A stretch of DNA of 64,000 nt from Corynebacterium epidermidicanis. GTDB lineage: Bacteria > Actinomycetota > Actinomycetes > Mycobacteriales > Mycobacteriaceae. The stretch spans positions 1,426,001 to 1,490,000 of the forward strand of contig NZ_CP011541.1 of assembly GCF_001021025.1 (NCBI RefSeq). Reading direction: 5' to 3'. Positions 1-9,959 of this stretch are shown here, in pieces; position 1 is the first letter of the stretch; each line of letters opens with the position of its first letter. The notes beneath the pieces were generated by a model. That model was not told the origin of the DNA, searched no databases, and worked only from the letters and a program-made list of their open reading frames with translations. A program made the position numbers and the translations under genes.

Positions 1-1166
1 ATAGCTTCACCGACGGATTTCATGGTGGTGGTCAGCGTGTCATCGGCGCCGACAAACTTTTCGAAAGCAAAGCGCGGAGCCTTGACTACCACGTAGTCCA
101 GGGTCGGTTCGAACGCGGCCGGGGTGACCCCGGTGATGTCGTTGGTGATCTCGTCCAAGGTGTAACCGATGGCCAGTTTCGCGGCAATCTTAGCGATAGG
201 GAAACCAGTGGCCTTCGACGCCAAAGCGGAGGAACGGGAGACGCGCGGGTTCATCTCGATGGTGATGATGCGCCCATCTTTCGGGTTGATGGCGAACTGA
301 ATATTGCAACCACCGGTGTCCACACCGACCTCGCGGATAATGGCAATGCCCTGGTCACGCATCGTTTGGAATTCGCGGTCGGTCAGCGTCATCGACGGCG
401 CCACAGTCACAGAGTCACCGGTATGCACGCCGAGTGCGTCCACGTTCTCGATGGAACAGACGACCACGACGTTGTCGTTGCCATCACGCATGAGTTCGAG
501 CTCAAACTCTTTCCAGCCGAGGATTGATTCTTCGATGAGCACATTTGCCTCAGGGGACGCGGCAAGACCACCACCCGCGATGCGCTCGAGGTCTTCGTTA
601 TTGTAAGCCAGACCGGAGCCCAGGCCACCCATCGTGAAGGAGGGACGAACGACAACGGGCAAACCGAGCTCTGCGACGGTCTCGTGAACTTCCTCCATGT
701 TGTGGCAGACCCGAGAACGAGCGGACTCGCCGCCGATCTTGGCCACGATGTCCTTGAACATCTGGCGGTCTTCACCACGCTGAATAGCTGGAATATCCGC
801 GCCGATCAGCTCAACGCCGTACTTTTCCAACGAACCGCGACGGTCAAGTTGAATCGCTGCGTTGAGAGCGGTTTGGCCACCGAGGGTAGCCAGTACCGCA
901 TCGATGGGGTGCCCCTGAGCAATTTCCTTTTCAAAAATCTTCTCGATGTATTCCGGCTGAATCGGCTCCACGTAGGTGTGGTCAGCGAACTCAGGGTCGG
1001 TCATGATGGTGGCCGGATTCGAGTTAATGAGGGTCACACGCAGACCCTCCTCTTTCAGCACACGGCACGCCTGGGTGCCGGAGTAGTCAAACTCACACGC
1101 CTGACCGATAACAATCGGGCCAGAGCCGATGACCAGGACGTGCTTAATATCGTTGCGCTTTGGCAT
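1..1166 (-). CDS. carB: Carbamoyl-phosphate synthase large subunit (5' part only)
   Basis: This is the N-terminal third or so of the large subunit that makes carbamoyl phosphate from bicarbonate, ATP and glutamine-derived ammonia for pyrimidine and arginine synthesis. The frame opens at ATG 1166 ([20 protein letters not shown]) behind a GGAAAGG sequence and stays open to base 1, about 388 codons; the usual protein is about 1,100 residues. ATP-grasp features such as [14 protein letters not shown] and [20 protein letters not shown] are readable. It follows carA by 28 nt and is the last visible gene of the pyr operon. The gene is truncated by the window edge, not visibly broken. Confidence 0.97.
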   Translation of the reverse strand, partial: MPKRNDIKHVLVIGSGPIVIGQACEFDYSGTQACRVLKEEGLRVTLINSNPATIMTDPEFADHTYVEPIQPEYIEKIFEKEIAQGHPIDAVLATLGGQTALNAAIQLDRRGSLEKYGVELIGADIPAIQRGEDRQMFKDIVAKIGGESARSRVCHNMEEVHETVAELGLPVVVRPSFTMGGLGSGLAYNNEDLERIAGGGLAASPEANVLIEESILGWKEFELELMRDGNDNVVVVCSIENVDALGVHTGDSVTVAPSMTLTDREFQTMRDQGIAIIREVGVDTGGCNIQFAINPKDGRIITIEMNPRVSRSSALASKATGFPIAKIAAKLAIGYTLDEITNDITGVTPAAFEPTLDYVVVKAPRFAFEKFVGADDTLTTTMKSVGEA

Positions 1167-1194
1167 GTTCTAGGTACCTTTCCGGGTCACTCGG

Positions 1195-2346
1195 TTACTT
1201 GGCGGAGTTAAGCAGGTTGAAGAATTGATCGAACAGGTCGTTCGCATCGTGCGGTCCAGCAGCAGACTCAGGATGGTACTGCACGGAGAATGCCCGGCCG
1301 TTCTTGAGAGCAACACCTTCTACGGTGCCGTCGTTCAGACAGGTGTGTGTGACGTGTGCTGCGCCAAACTCGGTGTCGAATTCCATGCCGGCCTCCCCTT
1401 CCAGGGCGAAGCCGTGGTTTTGGGAGGTGATGTAGATCGTATTGGTAGTGTGATCCAGTACTGGGATGTTGATGCCACGGTGGCCGAACTTCATCTTGTA
1501 CGTATTCAGCCCCAGCGCACGGCCGAGGATCTGGTTGCCGAAGCAAATACCGAAAAGCGGCAGGTCAGCGCGCAGAATGTCCTTAACTACCGCGACCATT
1601 TCATCAGCTGTTGCTGGGTCTCCCGGACCATTGGAGATGAATACTCCATCCGGGTTGAATTGCTCGATCTCCGCCAGCGGGGTGTTAGCTGGCACCACGA
1701 CGGTCTTAATGCCACGCTTCGCAAAATTGCGTGGGGTGTTTGACTTAATTCCCATGTCGTAAGCGACGACGGTGAATTTAGTGTCGCCATCCGCCTCAAT
1801 GACATAGGGCTTATCGACGCTTACCTCGCTGGCCAAGTCAGCGCCGGCCATCGATGGCTGCGCCTTGACGATCTCCACCAGTTCTTCCTTTGGCTTGAGC
1901 GCATCATCACCGGCAAAAATACCCGCGGAAATTGAACCGTGGTTGCGCAGGTGACGGACCAAGCTACGGGTGTCTACGCCTGAGATACCGATGATGCCCT
2001 GCTTTTCCATTTCGGCGGCCAAGCTGGAGCTGGCGCGCCAGTTGGAGACGGTGTGGGATAGATCCCGAATTACCAGACCAGCTACCCAAATCTTGTCGGC
2101 GGCGTTCTCGTTGTCTTCGGTGTTCCAACCGGTATTGCCGATTTGTGGAGCTGCCGCCACGACAATCTGGCGGTGGTAGGACGGATCCGTCATGGTTTCC
2201 TGGTAGCCGGTCATTGCCGTGGTGAAGACTGCTTCACCCAGGTTGGAACCGGTGGCTCCGAAGCCGAAGCCGCGGAAGGTGCGACCATCAGCGAGGACAA
2301 GAATCGCCGGGACTCGGCCGGTGGAGAGTTGGTCACTGTTGTGCAC
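1195..2346 (-). CDS. carA: Carbamoyl-phosphate synthase small (glutaminase) subunit
   Basis: The 383-residue protein hydrolyses glutamine and passes ammonia to CarB. The N-terminal half is the CPSase small-chain domain (ADGRTFRGFGFGA, FTTAMTGYQE). The C-terminal half is a class I amidotransferase with the nucleophile Cys268 in LFGICFGNQ and His358/Glu360 in QYHPES. The length is normal for the family. It sits between pyrC (63 nt upstream) and carB (28 nt downstream) in a leftward operon, so it is likely co-regulated with pyrR. The first ATG (MHNSDQ) is taken as the start because downstream Met codons would remove conserved sequence. Confidence 0.97.
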   Translation of the reverse strand: MHNSDQLSTGRVPAILVLADGRTFRGFGFGATGSNLGEAVFTTAMTGYQETMTDPSYHRQIVVAAAPQIGNTGWNTEDNENAADKIWVAGLVIRDLSHTVSNWRASSSLAAEMEKQGIIGISGVDTRSLVRHLRNHGSISAGIFAGDDALKPKEELVEIVKAQPSMAGADLASEVSVDKPYVIEADGDTKFTVVAYDMGIKSNTPRNFAKRGIKTVVVPANTPLAEIEQFNPDGVFISNGPGDPATADEMVAVVKDILRADLPLFGICFGNQILGRALGLNTYKMKFGHRGINIPVLDHTTNTIYITSQNHGFALEGEAGMEFDTEFGAAHVTHTCLNDGTVEGVALKNGRAFSVQYHPESAAGPHDANDLFDQFFNLLNSAK

Positions 2347-2409
2347 TGTGGGTATTGCCTTTCGGGAGAAATCTACAAGATGTTTAAGGTCGAGCTTAAA
2401 TGTGTATGC

Positions 2410-3762
2410 CTAATTACGTGGGCTGGCAGCTACGCCATCGACACAAGTGAGGTGTCCGCGCAATATTGTGTGCGTGACCTTGGTATGGAACTCCATACCT
2501 TCATAGGGGTTGTTTTCCGACTTCGAATCGAACTGAGCAGCCTGCGCTGTCCACGTGTAGTCTGGATCGATCAACGTCAGGTTCGCGGGCTCTCCGACTG
2601 CAATCGGCCGGCCGTGGCCAGGAAGCCGGACGATGTCCGCCGGGCGCTCCGACATTACTTTGGCTACCCAGCGCCACGAAGCCAAGCCACTTCGCACAAA
2701 GGTGTCGGCGATAACCGCCAACGATGTTTCCAGGCCAAGCATGCCAGGGCGTGCTCGGTCGAATTCAACGCACTTTTCTTCGGAGCCGTGCGGGGCGTGG
2801 TCGGTGGCTACGCAGTCGATGATGCCGTCGAGGAGGGCTTGGCGCAGAGCCATCGTGTCGCGTTGTTCGCGTAGCGGCGGGTTGACTCGCAGTACGCCAT
2901 CGTAGGATTCCAACAGCTCGTCGGTAAGCACGAGGTGGTGTGGGGTGACCTCGGCGGTAAGCGGAATACCTTTTTCCTTGGCGATCTTAATAAGTTCGAC
3001 GGAGCCTTCGGTGGACGTGTGACAGATGTGGAGACGCGCACCATAGTCCCGCGTGAGCAGCGCATCGCGAGCGACGACAGCTTCTTCAGCAGCCCGAGGC
3101 CAGCCACGAAGGCCGAGACGTCCGGCGACTTCGCCTTCGTGGGCCACTGCCCCATCGGTGAGGTCAATGTCTTCGCAGTGCTGTGCTAGGAGAACATCGA
3201 TTCCCTTGGCGTATTCGATGGCGCGACGCATAATTTGTGCGTTGTGCACGCACTTTCCGTCATCTGAGAACATGCGCACTTTGGCACCGGAACGGGCCAT
3301 CATGCCGAACTCCGTGAGTTCCTTACCCTCCAGGCCTTTCGTAATGGAGCCCACCGGGTGGACATCACACAACCCAATGCTTTGGCCTTTCGCCCACACG
3401 GATTCGGCAATCGTCGGCTGGTCCAATACGGGGTTCGTGTTAGCCATGGTAAACACAGCGGTGAAGCCGCCCTTCGCGGCTGCCGCGGAACCGGTAGCAA
3501 TGGTTTCCGTGTCTTCTCGGCCGGGTTCGCGTAGGTGGACGTGCATATCGACGAGCCCTGGTAGCAATACCTTTCCAGCTGCGTCAATAACTTGATCGGC
3601 GGTCTCGGGGCAGTCCGATCCTATTGCCGAGATGACGCCATTTTCGATAAATAGGCTCGTTGGCTCACCTTCACCGTAAGGCCGGACGTTGGTCAGCAAC
3701 AATGACTCAGCGCTTGCTGGGGAAAGCTGACCGGTAGCGGGGAAAGCTGGTGTTTGACTCAT
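2410..3762 (-). CDS. pyrC: Dihydroorotase
   Basis: This cytosolic amidohydrolase cyclises carbamoyl-aspartate to dihydroorotate, the third step of de novo UMP synthesis. The 450-residue sequence carries the metal-binding [10 protein letters not shown] (His74, His76), HCED near 195, HICHTST near 245 and the catalytic-site ATDHAPH (Asp321). This pattern fits the class I, PyrC/allantoinase-like dihydroorotases of Gram-positive bacteria. The start ATG lies 6 nt after the pyrB stop codon, so translation is probably coupled. Nothing unusual was seen. Confidence 0.97.
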   Translation of the reverse strand: MSQTPAFPATGQLSPASAESLLLTNVRPYGEGEPTSLFIENGVISAIGSDCPETADQVIDAAGKVLLPGLVDMHVHLREPGREDTETIATGSAAAAKGGFTAVFTMANTNPVLDQPTIAESVWAKGQSIGLCDVHPVGSITKGLEGKELTEFGMMARSGAKVRMFSDDGKCVHNAQIMRRAIEYAKGIDVLLAQHCEDIDLTDGAVAHEGEVAGRLGLRGWPRAAEEAVVARDALLTRDYGARLHICHTSTEGSVELIKIAKEKGIPLTAEVTPHHLVLTDELLESYDGVLRVNPPLREQRDTMALRQALLDGIIDCVATDHAPHGSEEKCVEFDRARPGMLGLETSLAVIADTFVRSGLASWRWVAKVMSERPADIVRLPGHGRPIAVGEPANLTLIDPDYTWTAQAAQFDSKSENNPYEGMEFHTKVTHTILRGHLTCVDGVAASPRN

Positions 3763-3768
3763 GTTCTT

Positions 3769-4689
3769 CTAGGCTCCGATCAAGGTGGTAAACAAAACGG
3801 CCATTCGCACGTGCACACCATTGCTCACCTGCTGCAACACTGCTGTCTGTGGTGCGTCGGCTACGTGGTAGTTGATTTCCATGCCACGCAACATCGGTCC
3901 CGGGTGCATCACGATGGTGTGCTCCTGCAGGGAAGCTAGTCGTTGCTTTGAAAGGCCATAGAGCGTCGCGTATTCGCGGTGGGACGGGAAGAAACCGCCC
4001 TTCATGCGTTCCTGTTGCACGCGCAGCATCATCACTACATCGGCGTTGACGATGGCAGAATCCATGTCGTAGGTGTATGTGACCGGCCAGTTTTCCACGC
4101 CGAACGGCAACAGTGTTGGGGGCGCCACGAGCGTGACTTGCGCACCCAAGGTGGTGAGCAAGTCTACGTTGGATCGCACCACACGGGAGTGCAAGCAGTC
4201 ACCCACGATGGCTACCTTCAGCCCTTCGACGCGTCCCAGGCGCTGACGCATGGTTACGGCGTCGAGTAGTGCTTGGGTCGGGTGTTGGTGGGCACCATCA
4301 CCGGCATTGATGATGGAAGGTCCATCCGGTCCCAACCACTGCGCAACCTGCTTTGCTGCGCCGGAGCTCGGGTGTCGCATCACAATCGCGTCCGCACCAA
4401 TAGCGGCCAGTGTTGCGGCGGTGTCTTTGAGCGACTCTCCCTTCTTCACGGAGGAACTCGACGCCGAGACGTTGATTACGTCTGCGCTCATCCACTTTCC
4501 CGCGGTTTCAAACGAAGAGCGCGTTCGGGTGGAGTTTTCATAGAACATGGTGAAGATCGTGCGGCCGCGAAGGGTCGGCAGCTTCTTCAGTTCGCGACCG
4601 GTTAGTGTGTCGCGGAATTTGTCCGCCTCATCCATCAGCCCGATAATCTCGTCTTTGCTGAGATCTGCGATTGACAAGAGATGTTTCAT
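3769..4689 (-). CDS. pyrB: Aspartate carbamoyltransferase catalytic subunit
   Basis: The protein transfers the carbamoyl group from carbamoyl phosphate to aspartate, the committed step of pyrimidine synthesis. The 306 residues include the carbamoyl-phosphate loop STRTR (53-57) and HPTQALLD (136-143), both diagnostic of ATCase. No regulatory pyrI gene is present, as expected for actinobacteria, so regulation probably acts through PyrR. It lies 23 nt after pyrR and 6 nt before pyrC in the operon. Length and start ([11 protein letters not shown]) are normal. Confidence 0.97.
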   Translation of the reverse strand: MKHLLSIADLSKDEIIGLMDEADKFRDTLTGRELKKLPTLRGRTIFTMFYENSTRTRSSFETAGKWMSADVINVSASSSSVKKGESLKDTAATLAAIGADAIVMRHPSSGAAKQVAQWLGPDGPSIINAGDGAHQHPTQALLDAVTMRQRLGRVEGLKVAIVGDCLHSRVVRSNVDLLTTLGAQVTLVAPPTLLPFGVENWPVTYTYDMDSAIVNADVVMMLRVQQERMKGGFFPSHREYATLYGLSKQRLASLQEHTIVMHPGPMLRGMEINYHVADAPQTAVLQQVSNGVHVRMAVLFTTLIGA

Positions 4690-4712
4690 TGTCTGTTTCT
4701 TCGCCTTTACGG

Positions 4713-5279
4713 TTAGTTCTCTCGAGTGATGGTCACGGCATCGCGACCGTCGATTTCCTGCAGATAAACCCGTACGTCTTCGCCACGGGAGGTAGGAATG
4801 TTCTTACCGACATAGTCAGCGCGAATCGGCAACTGACGATGTCCGCGATCCACCAAGGCAGCCAGTTGAATCATCTCGGGGCGTCCCTCATCGCGCAAAG
4901 CATCGAGCGCGGCTCGGATAGTGCGGCCGGAGAACAACACGTCGTCGACAAGCACGACCGTGGCACCGTCGAGCGGGACGTCGGGTAGGACAGTGGGTTT
5001 GAGGGCGCGGTGCCCGCCGGAACGCAGGTCATCACGGTATAGCGTGATGTCGAGCGAACCCGTCGGAACATTGACGCCGGAAAAGTCGTGGATTTTTGCG
5101 CTGAGACGCTCAGCTAGGGGGACGCCGCCTGACGGAATTCCGAGCAGAATCACGGAACTATTTCCTGGGGCATCCAGGGCAGTCTTTTCAATAATCTGGT
5201 GCGCGATGCGCGCGATAGTGCGCCCAACATCGGCTGCCGAAAGCAGTTCGATCTCGGTTGACGTATCGTTTTCGCTCAT
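4713..5279 (-). CDS. pyrR: PyrR bifunctional pyr operon regulator / uracil phosphoribosyltransferase
   Basis: PyrR binds pyr mRNA when UMP is abundant and also has uracil phosphoribosyltransferase activity. The 188-residue protein contains the PRPP-binding motif [15 protein letters not shown] (about 106-120). It is the first gene of the leftward pyrR-pyrB-pyrC-carA-carB operon. The ATG at 5279 has a near-ideal Shine-Dalgarno, AAGGAGG, 5 nt upstream, and that Shine-Dalgarno abuts a hairpin resembling a PyrR target (separate entry). Autoregulation at translation initiation is therefore likely, as described for mycobacteria; this is inference. Confidence 0.96.
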   Translation of the reverse strand: MSENDTSTEIELLSAADVGRTIARIAHQIIEKTALDAPGNSSVILLGIPSGGVPLAERLSAKIHDFSGVNVPTGSLDITLYRDDLRSGGHRALKPTVLPDVPLDGATVVLVDDVLFSGRTIRAALDALRDEGRPEMIQLAALVDRGHRQLPIRADYVGKNIPTSRGEDVRVYLQEIDGRDAVTITREN

Positions 5280-5284
5280 CGTGA

Positions 5285-5312
5285 CCTCCTTCCCCGCCTC
5301 TCTGTGCGGACC
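5285..5312 (-). promoter_or_regulatory. Candidate PyrR-binding RNA hairpin over the pyrR Shine-Dalgarno
   Basis: On the minus strand the leader reads GGTCCGCACAGAGAGGCGGG just before AAGGAGG. CCGC (5309-5306) pairs with GCGG (5297-5294) around the loop ACAGAGAG. A UCC...AGAGAGG core is the recognised PyrR binding-loop signature in Bacillus, and actinobacterial PyrR acts by hiding the ribosome-binding site. The hairpin ends only 2 nt before the Shine-Dalgarno (5291-5285), the right place for such occlusion. Binding itself is inferred. Confidence 0.65.
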
Positions 5313-5420
5313 ATTAAAGGATGTCGAACAATGTGAACACCCCTATGCTAGCAAACTTTAGGACACAACCGATAGGATCGCTTCAGACCACGAAACCTTC
5401 TCACTCAAGGCGCATCGCAT

Positions 5421-6770
5421 ATGAGCTTCAGCACCACGCATTTTGTCCCATTCCCCCGCGAGGACGTCTGGGAGTGGCACACTCGCGCGGGCGCGGTTAC
5501 TCGTCTAACACCCCCGTTTGCGCACATGTACCCGGTCAGCGTGACCGACTCCTTGGCCAGGGGCACCACCACTTTCGCTCTCCCCGGCGGGTTGCGCTGG
5601 GTGGCACGCCACGACCTGACCGGCTACCGCGAAGGGCACAACTTTGTCGACGTCTGTGTCAGCGCACCCATCAAGAAGTTTGCTGGCTGGCGTCACCAAC
5701 ACAGCTTTAGCGACGCCCCCGGAGGCACACTCATTACCGACACCGTCACCACTCGTGTCCCTTCGGCTACAGTACGATCGCTGTTCGCCTATCGTCAGCA
5801 CCAACTTCTAGGCGACCTGGCCACAATTGATTCACTTACTCCCCTGCTAGGTGCCGAATCAACACCCCCGGTAGTAGCTCTTACCGGCTCCCGTGGCCTC
5901 GTTGGCCGCTCACTCATGGCCTTCCTGCAGACGATGGGGATAACAGTAATTCAACTCGTTCGCAGCAAGCCGAAGCCTGGCCAGCGACTGTGGGATCCAC
6001 ATCGTCCCGACCGCGATTTGCTCGCCGGGGTGGACGCGCTGATCCACCTCGCCGGGGAGCCGATCTTTGGCCGATTTAGTGAGAGCCACAAGCAGGCAAT
6101 ATATGAATCTCGGGTGCGGCCTACCTCCGAGCTCGCCCGGCTGGTGTCACAGTCGCCGACCTGCAAGAGTTTCATCGTCGCTTCCGCAATTGGCTATTAC
6201 GGCCCAACAGTTACAGCAACTGCTCCCGCCGCCGAAGACCACCCCAAGGGCAGTGGGTTCTTGGCTGAAGTGGTTGCCGACTGGGAAGCAGCAGCAGCCG
6301 AGGTACAGGCACGGGTGGTGCACGTGCGCACCGGTGTCGTGCTCAGTGGCAGAGGTGGTCTGCTCCCCGTCTTTAAGACACTTTTTTCAGCCGGGTTGGG
6401 CGGAACCCTGGGTTCCGGCACCCAGAACTTGTCCTGGATTGCAATCGACGACCTGGTGGGGATCTACACCCGTGCCTTGCTGGACCCATCCTGGCGTGGT
6501 CCAATCAACGCTGTCGCACCACATCCAGTTACGAACGCGGAATTCAGCAAAATAATCGCCGGACAACTGCGCCGGCCATCTTTTATCCCAATCCCCACGC
6601 TGGGCCCTCGCATCTTGTTAGGAAGCGAAGGCACCCGCGAATTGGTGCTGGCCGATCAAATAATCAGCCCGAGTTTTCTCGCCAATGCCGGATTTAATTT
6701 CCGTTACCCGGAACTCACCCCGGCACTCGCTCACGAACTCGGCGGCGAAGAACTACTCGAAAAGGTCTAG
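5421..6770 (+). CDS. TIGR01777-family NAD(P)-dependent epimerase-like protein with N-terminal SRPBCC-like domain
   Basis: This 449-residue protein has two parts. Residues 1-140 resemble an SRPBCC/polyketide-cyclase-like fold (STTHFVPFPREDVWEW). From about 150 a short-chain dehydrogenase/epimerase domain starts with the nucleotide-binding motif VALTGSRGLVGRS (153-165) and has DALIHLAGEPI and ASAIGYYG. The C-terminus (NAGFNFRYPELTPALAHEL) matches the DUF1731 end typical of TIGR01777 proteins. The substrate is unknown. It is divergent from pyrR and convergent with the PPK2 gene, with the two stop codons sharing CTAG at 6767-6770. The start ATG at 5421 has AAGG about 10 nt upstream. Confidence 0.88.
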   Translation: MSFSTTHFVPFPREDVWEWHTRAGAVTRLTPPFAHMYPVSVTDSLARGTTTFALPGGLRWVARHDLTGYREGHNFVDVCVSAPIKKFAGWRHQHSFSDAPGGTLITDTVTTRVPSATVRSLFAYRQHQLLGDLATIDSLTPLLGAESTPPVVALTGSRGLVGRSLMAFLQTMGITVIQLVRSKPKPGQRLWDPHRPDRDLLAGVDALIHLAGEPIFGRFSESHKQAIYESRVRPTSELARLVSQSPTCKSFIVASAIGYYGPTVTATAPAAEDHPKGSGFLAEVVADWEAAAAEVQARVVHVRTGVVLSGRGGLLPVFKTLFSAGLGGTLGSGTQNLSWIAIDDLVGIYTRALLDPSWRGPINAVAPHPVTNAEFSKIIAGQLRRPSFIPIPTLGPRILLGSEGTRELVLADQIISPSFLANAGFNFRYPELTPALAHELGGEELLEKV

Positions 6771-7615
6771 GAGTTTCGGACGCGTTCCAGTTCTGCAGCC
6801 ACATCAAAATCTGCCTCGGGCCAGTGCAGGTCCATGGAACGAAGCGCGTCAAGCAACAGATACTTCACTACCATGCGGGCATAGGGCTTGTTATCACTTG
6901 GCACTACATACCAGGGGGCTTGGTCGGTGGTCGTCCGCTGAATCGCGATTTCGTATGCCGTTTGGTAGTCATCCCACAGCTGTCGTTCATTGACGTCACC
7001 GGGGTTGTATTTCCAGTGCTTTTCGGGATTCTCCAACCGCTCGATGAGGTTTTCCTTCTGGAATTCCTTGCTGATATGTAGCATGACCTTGATTATCCGC
7101 GTACCGCTTTCGACGAGACGCTGCTCAAAATCGACAATCGCTTGATAGCGACGTTCGATCTCCTCCGCGCTGGAGAGCTGGTGCACGCGATGGACCAGCA
7201 CGTCCTCATAATGCGAGCGGTCGAAGATACCGACCACTCCTGCCTCCGGCAACGCTTTTTCCACCCGCCACAGGAAATCATGACTCTTTTCTTCTTCGGT
7301 TGGCACCCCGAAGGACGCAATATGGATGCCTTGCGGATCCAAGCCAGCCAGGGTGTGCTTGACAGCGCCACCCTTGCCAGAGGTATCCATTCCCTGCAAT
7401 ACGATCAGGACATTGCCCGGATCATTGCCCGCGCGCTTGTTGGCGTACAACAGCTCTTGAAGATCAGCAACCTCGTCTTCGATCTTCGCGGTGGCTTTTT
7501 CAATATCTTTGCTACTGCCACTTATTCCAGGCGTGGAAGCCGGATCGATAGCTGCCAAGTCAACCTCGGGGCCGACAGCGAGGGCGCGTGCTTCTGCAAT
7601 ACTAAAATGGCTCAT
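6767..7615 (-). CDS. PPK2-family polyphosphate:nucleotide phosphotransferase
   Basis: PPK2 enzymes move phosphate between polyphosphate and nucleotides. The 282-residue protein has the Walker A-like loop GMDTSGKGG (75-83), the Walker B-like FDRSHYEDVL (131-140), and lid/tail motifs HWKYNPGDVNER and APWYVVPSDNK, all typical of single-domain PPK2. Whether it phosphorylates AMP, ADP or GDP cannot be read from sequence. It is convergent with the upstream SDR gene by a 4-nt overlap, so no terminator separates them, and it lies just beyond the nusB terminator. It may be monocistronic. Confidence 0.9.
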   Translation of the reverse strand: MSHFSIAEARALAVGPEVDLAAIDPASTPGISGSSKDIEKATAKIEDEVADLQELLYANKRAGNDPGNVLIVLQGMDTSGKGGAVKHTLAGLDPQGIHIASFGVPTEEEKSHDFLWRVEKALPEAGVVGIFDRSHYEDVLVHRVHQLSSAEEIERRYQAIVDFEQRLVESGTRIIKVMLHISKEFQKENLIERLENPEKHWKYNPGDVNERQLWDDYQTAYEIAIQRTTTDQAPWYVVPSDNKPYARMVVKYLLLDALRSMDLHWPEADFDVAAELERVRNS

Positions 7616-7659
7616 GGGACCATTGTAGTGATATAGCTAACTGATTCTTCGAAGGCCAA

Positions 7660-7701
7660 CAAAAAAGACGCCATCGGCCAGCAATTCTGGATCCGATGGC
7701 G
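7660..7701 (-). terminator. Rho-independent terminator after nusB
   Basis: On the minus strand CGCCATCGG and CCGATGGCG (7669-7701) form a 9-bp stem extended by an inner CCAG/CTGG stem. It is followed by a run of six T (7666-7661). It lies 27 nt beyond the nusB stop codon and closes the aroC-to-nusB gene series. Confidence 0.88.
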
Positions 7702-7727
7702 CCTTGAAGTAGCCGTGTTGTTACGAG

Positions 7728-8249
7728 CTAGCCTTCTACCTCCTCGCTGTGTGCCGCTTCTTCGCCAGCTGCGGGTTCATTGCTGGCTACGGCCTTTTTC
7801 AGCTCGTCGCGCTGCGAGAGGACGTCGTCAAGCACGGCGTTGATGTATGGCGGTGCAACATCCGTCGAGTATTGCGCGGCAAGCTCCACACCTTCGACGA
7901 CGGCGGTCTTTGGTGGCACGTCGTCATTGTAGAGCAGTTCCCAGACGGAAAGTCGCAGGATCGCGCGGTCGACAGCCGGGATCCGCTCGAGCGTCCAGTC
8001 TTCGGCGAGCTTCGCGGAGATGGCTTCGTCGATCTCGTCGAGATGTTCGGCTACACCAGACACGATTTCACGGGTGTAGGGAGCAACCGGGGCTACGGGA
8101 GGTTCGGGAAGCCGGGCAAGCTCTACTCGATCAGCTACCACTGCTACGGGATCAACATCCCGGACTTCGGCTTCAAACAGGATGTCCACAGCACGGCGAC
8201 GCGCCTTGAAGCGCGAGCCGTGTCGCTTTAATGAATCTCGATTGCCCAC
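7728..8249 (-). CDS. nusB: Transcription antitermination factor NusB
   Basis: NusB binds boxA RNA with ribosomal protein S10 during rRNA antitermination. The 173-residue protein carries family signatures [17 protein letters not shown] near the N-terminus, [18 protein letters not shown] in the middle and [22 protein letters not shown] near the end. An acidic tail ([14 protein letters not shown]) extends beyond the fold and is common in actinobacteria. It starts 2 nt after the efp stop codon, so efp and nusB are almost certainly one transcript, which ends at the strong terminator downstream. Confidence 0.96.
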   Translation of the reverse strand: MGNRDSLKRHGSRFKARRRAVDILFEAEVRDVDPVAVVADRVELARLPEPPVAPVAPYTREIVSGVAEHLDEIDEAISAKLAEDWTLERIPAVDRAILRLSVWELLYNDDVPPKTAVVEGVELAAQYSTDVAPPYINAVLDDVLSQRDELKKAVASNEPAAGEEAAHSEEVEG

Positions 8250-8251
8250 GG

Positions 8252-8815
8252 TTAGCCGTTGACGCGAGACAGGTAGGAACCGTCGCGGGTATCTACCTTG
8301 ACCACATTGCCGGTCTCGATGAACAGTGGCACCTGGATCTCAGCGCCGGTTTCCAGGGTTGCCGGCTTGGTGCCACCGGTGGAACGGTCGCCCTGCAGGC
8401 CTGGATCGGTGTGTTCGATCTTCAGGTCAACGGAGATTGGCAGTTCAGCGAATAGTGGCTCGCCCTCGTGGAAGGACACCTGAACAACCATGTTTTCGAG
8501 CAGGAACTTAGCACCGTCACCCATGAGGTGCGGAGCAAGCTCGACCTGGTCGAAGGTCTTGGCATCCATGAGAACGTAGGAGGTGCCGTCAAAGTACAGG
8601 TAGGTCATGTCGCGACGGTCAACGGTAGCGGTCTCAACCTTCACACCTGCGTTGAAGGTCTTATCGATGATCTTGCCCGAGACCACATCCTTGAGCTTGG
8701 TGCGGACGAATGCAGGGCCCTTGCCCGGCTTGACGTGCTGGAACTCGATGATTTGCTGAAGCTTACCTTCCATCTTCAGCACGAGACCGTTTTTGAAATC
8801 AGCGGTGGTTGCCAC
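8252..8815 (-). CDS. efp: Translation elongation factor P
   Basis: EF-P relieves ribosome stalling at proline stretches. The 187-residue length is standard. The domain I tip loop reads [12 protein letters not shown] with Lys32 at the position that is modified in some bacteria. No epmA/epmB modification genes are visible here. The end has the family pattern [24 protein letters not shown]. The gene is followed 2 nt later by nusB and preceded by the Xaa-Pro peptidase gene, the usual actinobacterial arrangement. That neighbour acts on proline-containing peptides, so the clustering may be functionally meaningful. Confidence 0.97.
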   Translation of the reverse strand: MATTADFKNGLVLKMEGKLQQIIEFQHVKPGKGPAFVRTKLKDVVSGKIIDKTFNAGVKVETATVDRRDMTYLYFDGTSYVLMDAKTFDQVELAPHLMGDGAKFLLENMVVQVSFHEGEPLFAELPISVDLKIEHTDPGLQGDRSTGGTKPATLETGAEIQVPLFIETGNVVKVDTRDGSYLSRVNG

Positions 8816-8862
8816 GCTTGTGTTTCTCCCTACTTACCGAACTTGAACTTAGCCGTTTCATA

Positions 8863-9957
8863 CTACACTATGGTCAATTCCTTGCTCATAATGGTAATGA
8901 TCTCAGGCGCGCCGTCAGTAATCAGTAACGAATCTTCGATGCGCACGCCACCCCGACCAGGAACATAAATCCCCGGCTCGATCGTCAACGTCATGCCCGC
9001 AGCCAGCACGCCAGTTCCGGTCTGCGCCGCATACGGTGCCTCGTGGACATCCAAACCCAACCCATGGCCGGTAGAATGCACGAAGTACTCGCCGTAGCCG
9101 GCCGCCTCGATGATGTCTCGGCAGGCCTTATCGACGTCAACGAGCTGCGTGCCTGGTGTTGCCGCGGCCACGCCAGCCAGCTGGGCCTCCAGCACCACTT
9201 GGTAAATCTCGGCGGCGAATTCATCGGCGTGCCCCATGACGAAGGTACGCGTCATGTCAGAGTTGAAACCACGATCATGTGCACCGAAGTCAATGGTTAC
9301 GAGGTCACCTGCGGTTATCACTCGATCTGAAGCCCCATGGTGTGGCTTAGCGGAATTAGGGCCGGAAGCCACGATGGTGTCAAAGCTCGGCCGTTCCGCT
9401 CCGAGCTTGCGCATCCGGTATTCCAAGTCGGCAGCCACGTCGATCTCGCGTCGCCCAACAGCTAGTTCACCAGCGGTCAACAGATCGTCTAGCGCCGTTG
9501 TTGCCAGAGCTGCCACATCGCGCAAACGCTGCTGGCTCAGGTTGTCCTTGACCAACCGAAGTTTCTCAATGACACCACTGACGGGCACCAACTGTACGTC
9601 TTCCGGCGCGGCGGCCTGCAGCTTCTCAAGTTGAGTGACGGAGAGGTAGTCTGCTTCAAACCCCACTCGACGTGGCCCCTGGACAGTCCCCAAGAGGGCA
9701 ACTGCGCTGTTTCGCTCGATCAGAGCCTCGATATCAGGCACTTCGGTAGCGATCTGTGTAGTGTAACGACCATCCGTGCAGATTCGCGCTGTGAGATCCT
9801 TATTTACTAACAAGGCCGCATTGGACCCGGAAAAGTTCGACAGATAGCGCACGTGAGTGAGGTGCGTGACCAAAATAGCGTCGAGACGTTGCGCTGCGAT
9901 GGCGGACGCTAAGGCACGGCGGCGGTTGCTAAAGCGAGTGTCTGCAAAGCTTGTCAT
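8863..9957 (-). CDS. pepQ: M24-family Xaa-Pro peptidase
   Basis: This predicted cytosolic metallopeptidase cleaves at prolyl peptide bonds. The 364 residues comprise an N-terminal creatinase-like domain (about 1-130) and a C-terminal pita-bread domain. The metal ligands are visible: Asp in TIDFGAHD, Asp in SDMTRTF, His in STGHGLGLDVHE, Glu in TIEPGIY and Glu in VRIEDSLL. Whether it acts as an aminopeptidase P or a true dipeptidase is not decidable from sequence; pepQ follows common corynebacterial usage. It lies between aroQ (2 nt) and efp (47 nt). Confidence 0.92.
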   Translation of the reverse strand: MTSFADTRFSNRRRALASAIAAQRLDAILVTHLTHVRYLSNFSGSNAALLVNKDLTARICTDGRYTTQIATEVPDIEALIERNSAVALLGTVQGPRRVGFEADYLSVTQLEKLQAAAPEDVQLVPVSGVIEKLRLVKDNLSQQRLRDVAALATTALDDLLTAGELAVGRREIDVAADLEYRMRKLGAERPSFDTIVASGPNSAKPHHGASDRVITAGDLVTIDFGAHDRGFNSDMTRTFVMGHADEFAAEIYQVVLEAQLAGVAAATPGTQLVDVDKACRDIIEAAGYGEYFVHSTGHGLGLDVHEAPYAAQTGTGVLAAGMTLTIEPGIYVPGRGGVRIEDSLLITDGAPEIITIMSKELTIV

Positions 9958-9959
9958 TG

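Noticed and set aside
5325..5342. LexA/SOS-box-like TCGAACAATGTGAACA upstream of pyrR
   Set aside because: Only one half matches the corynebacterial LexA consensus and the neighbouring genes are not SOS genes.
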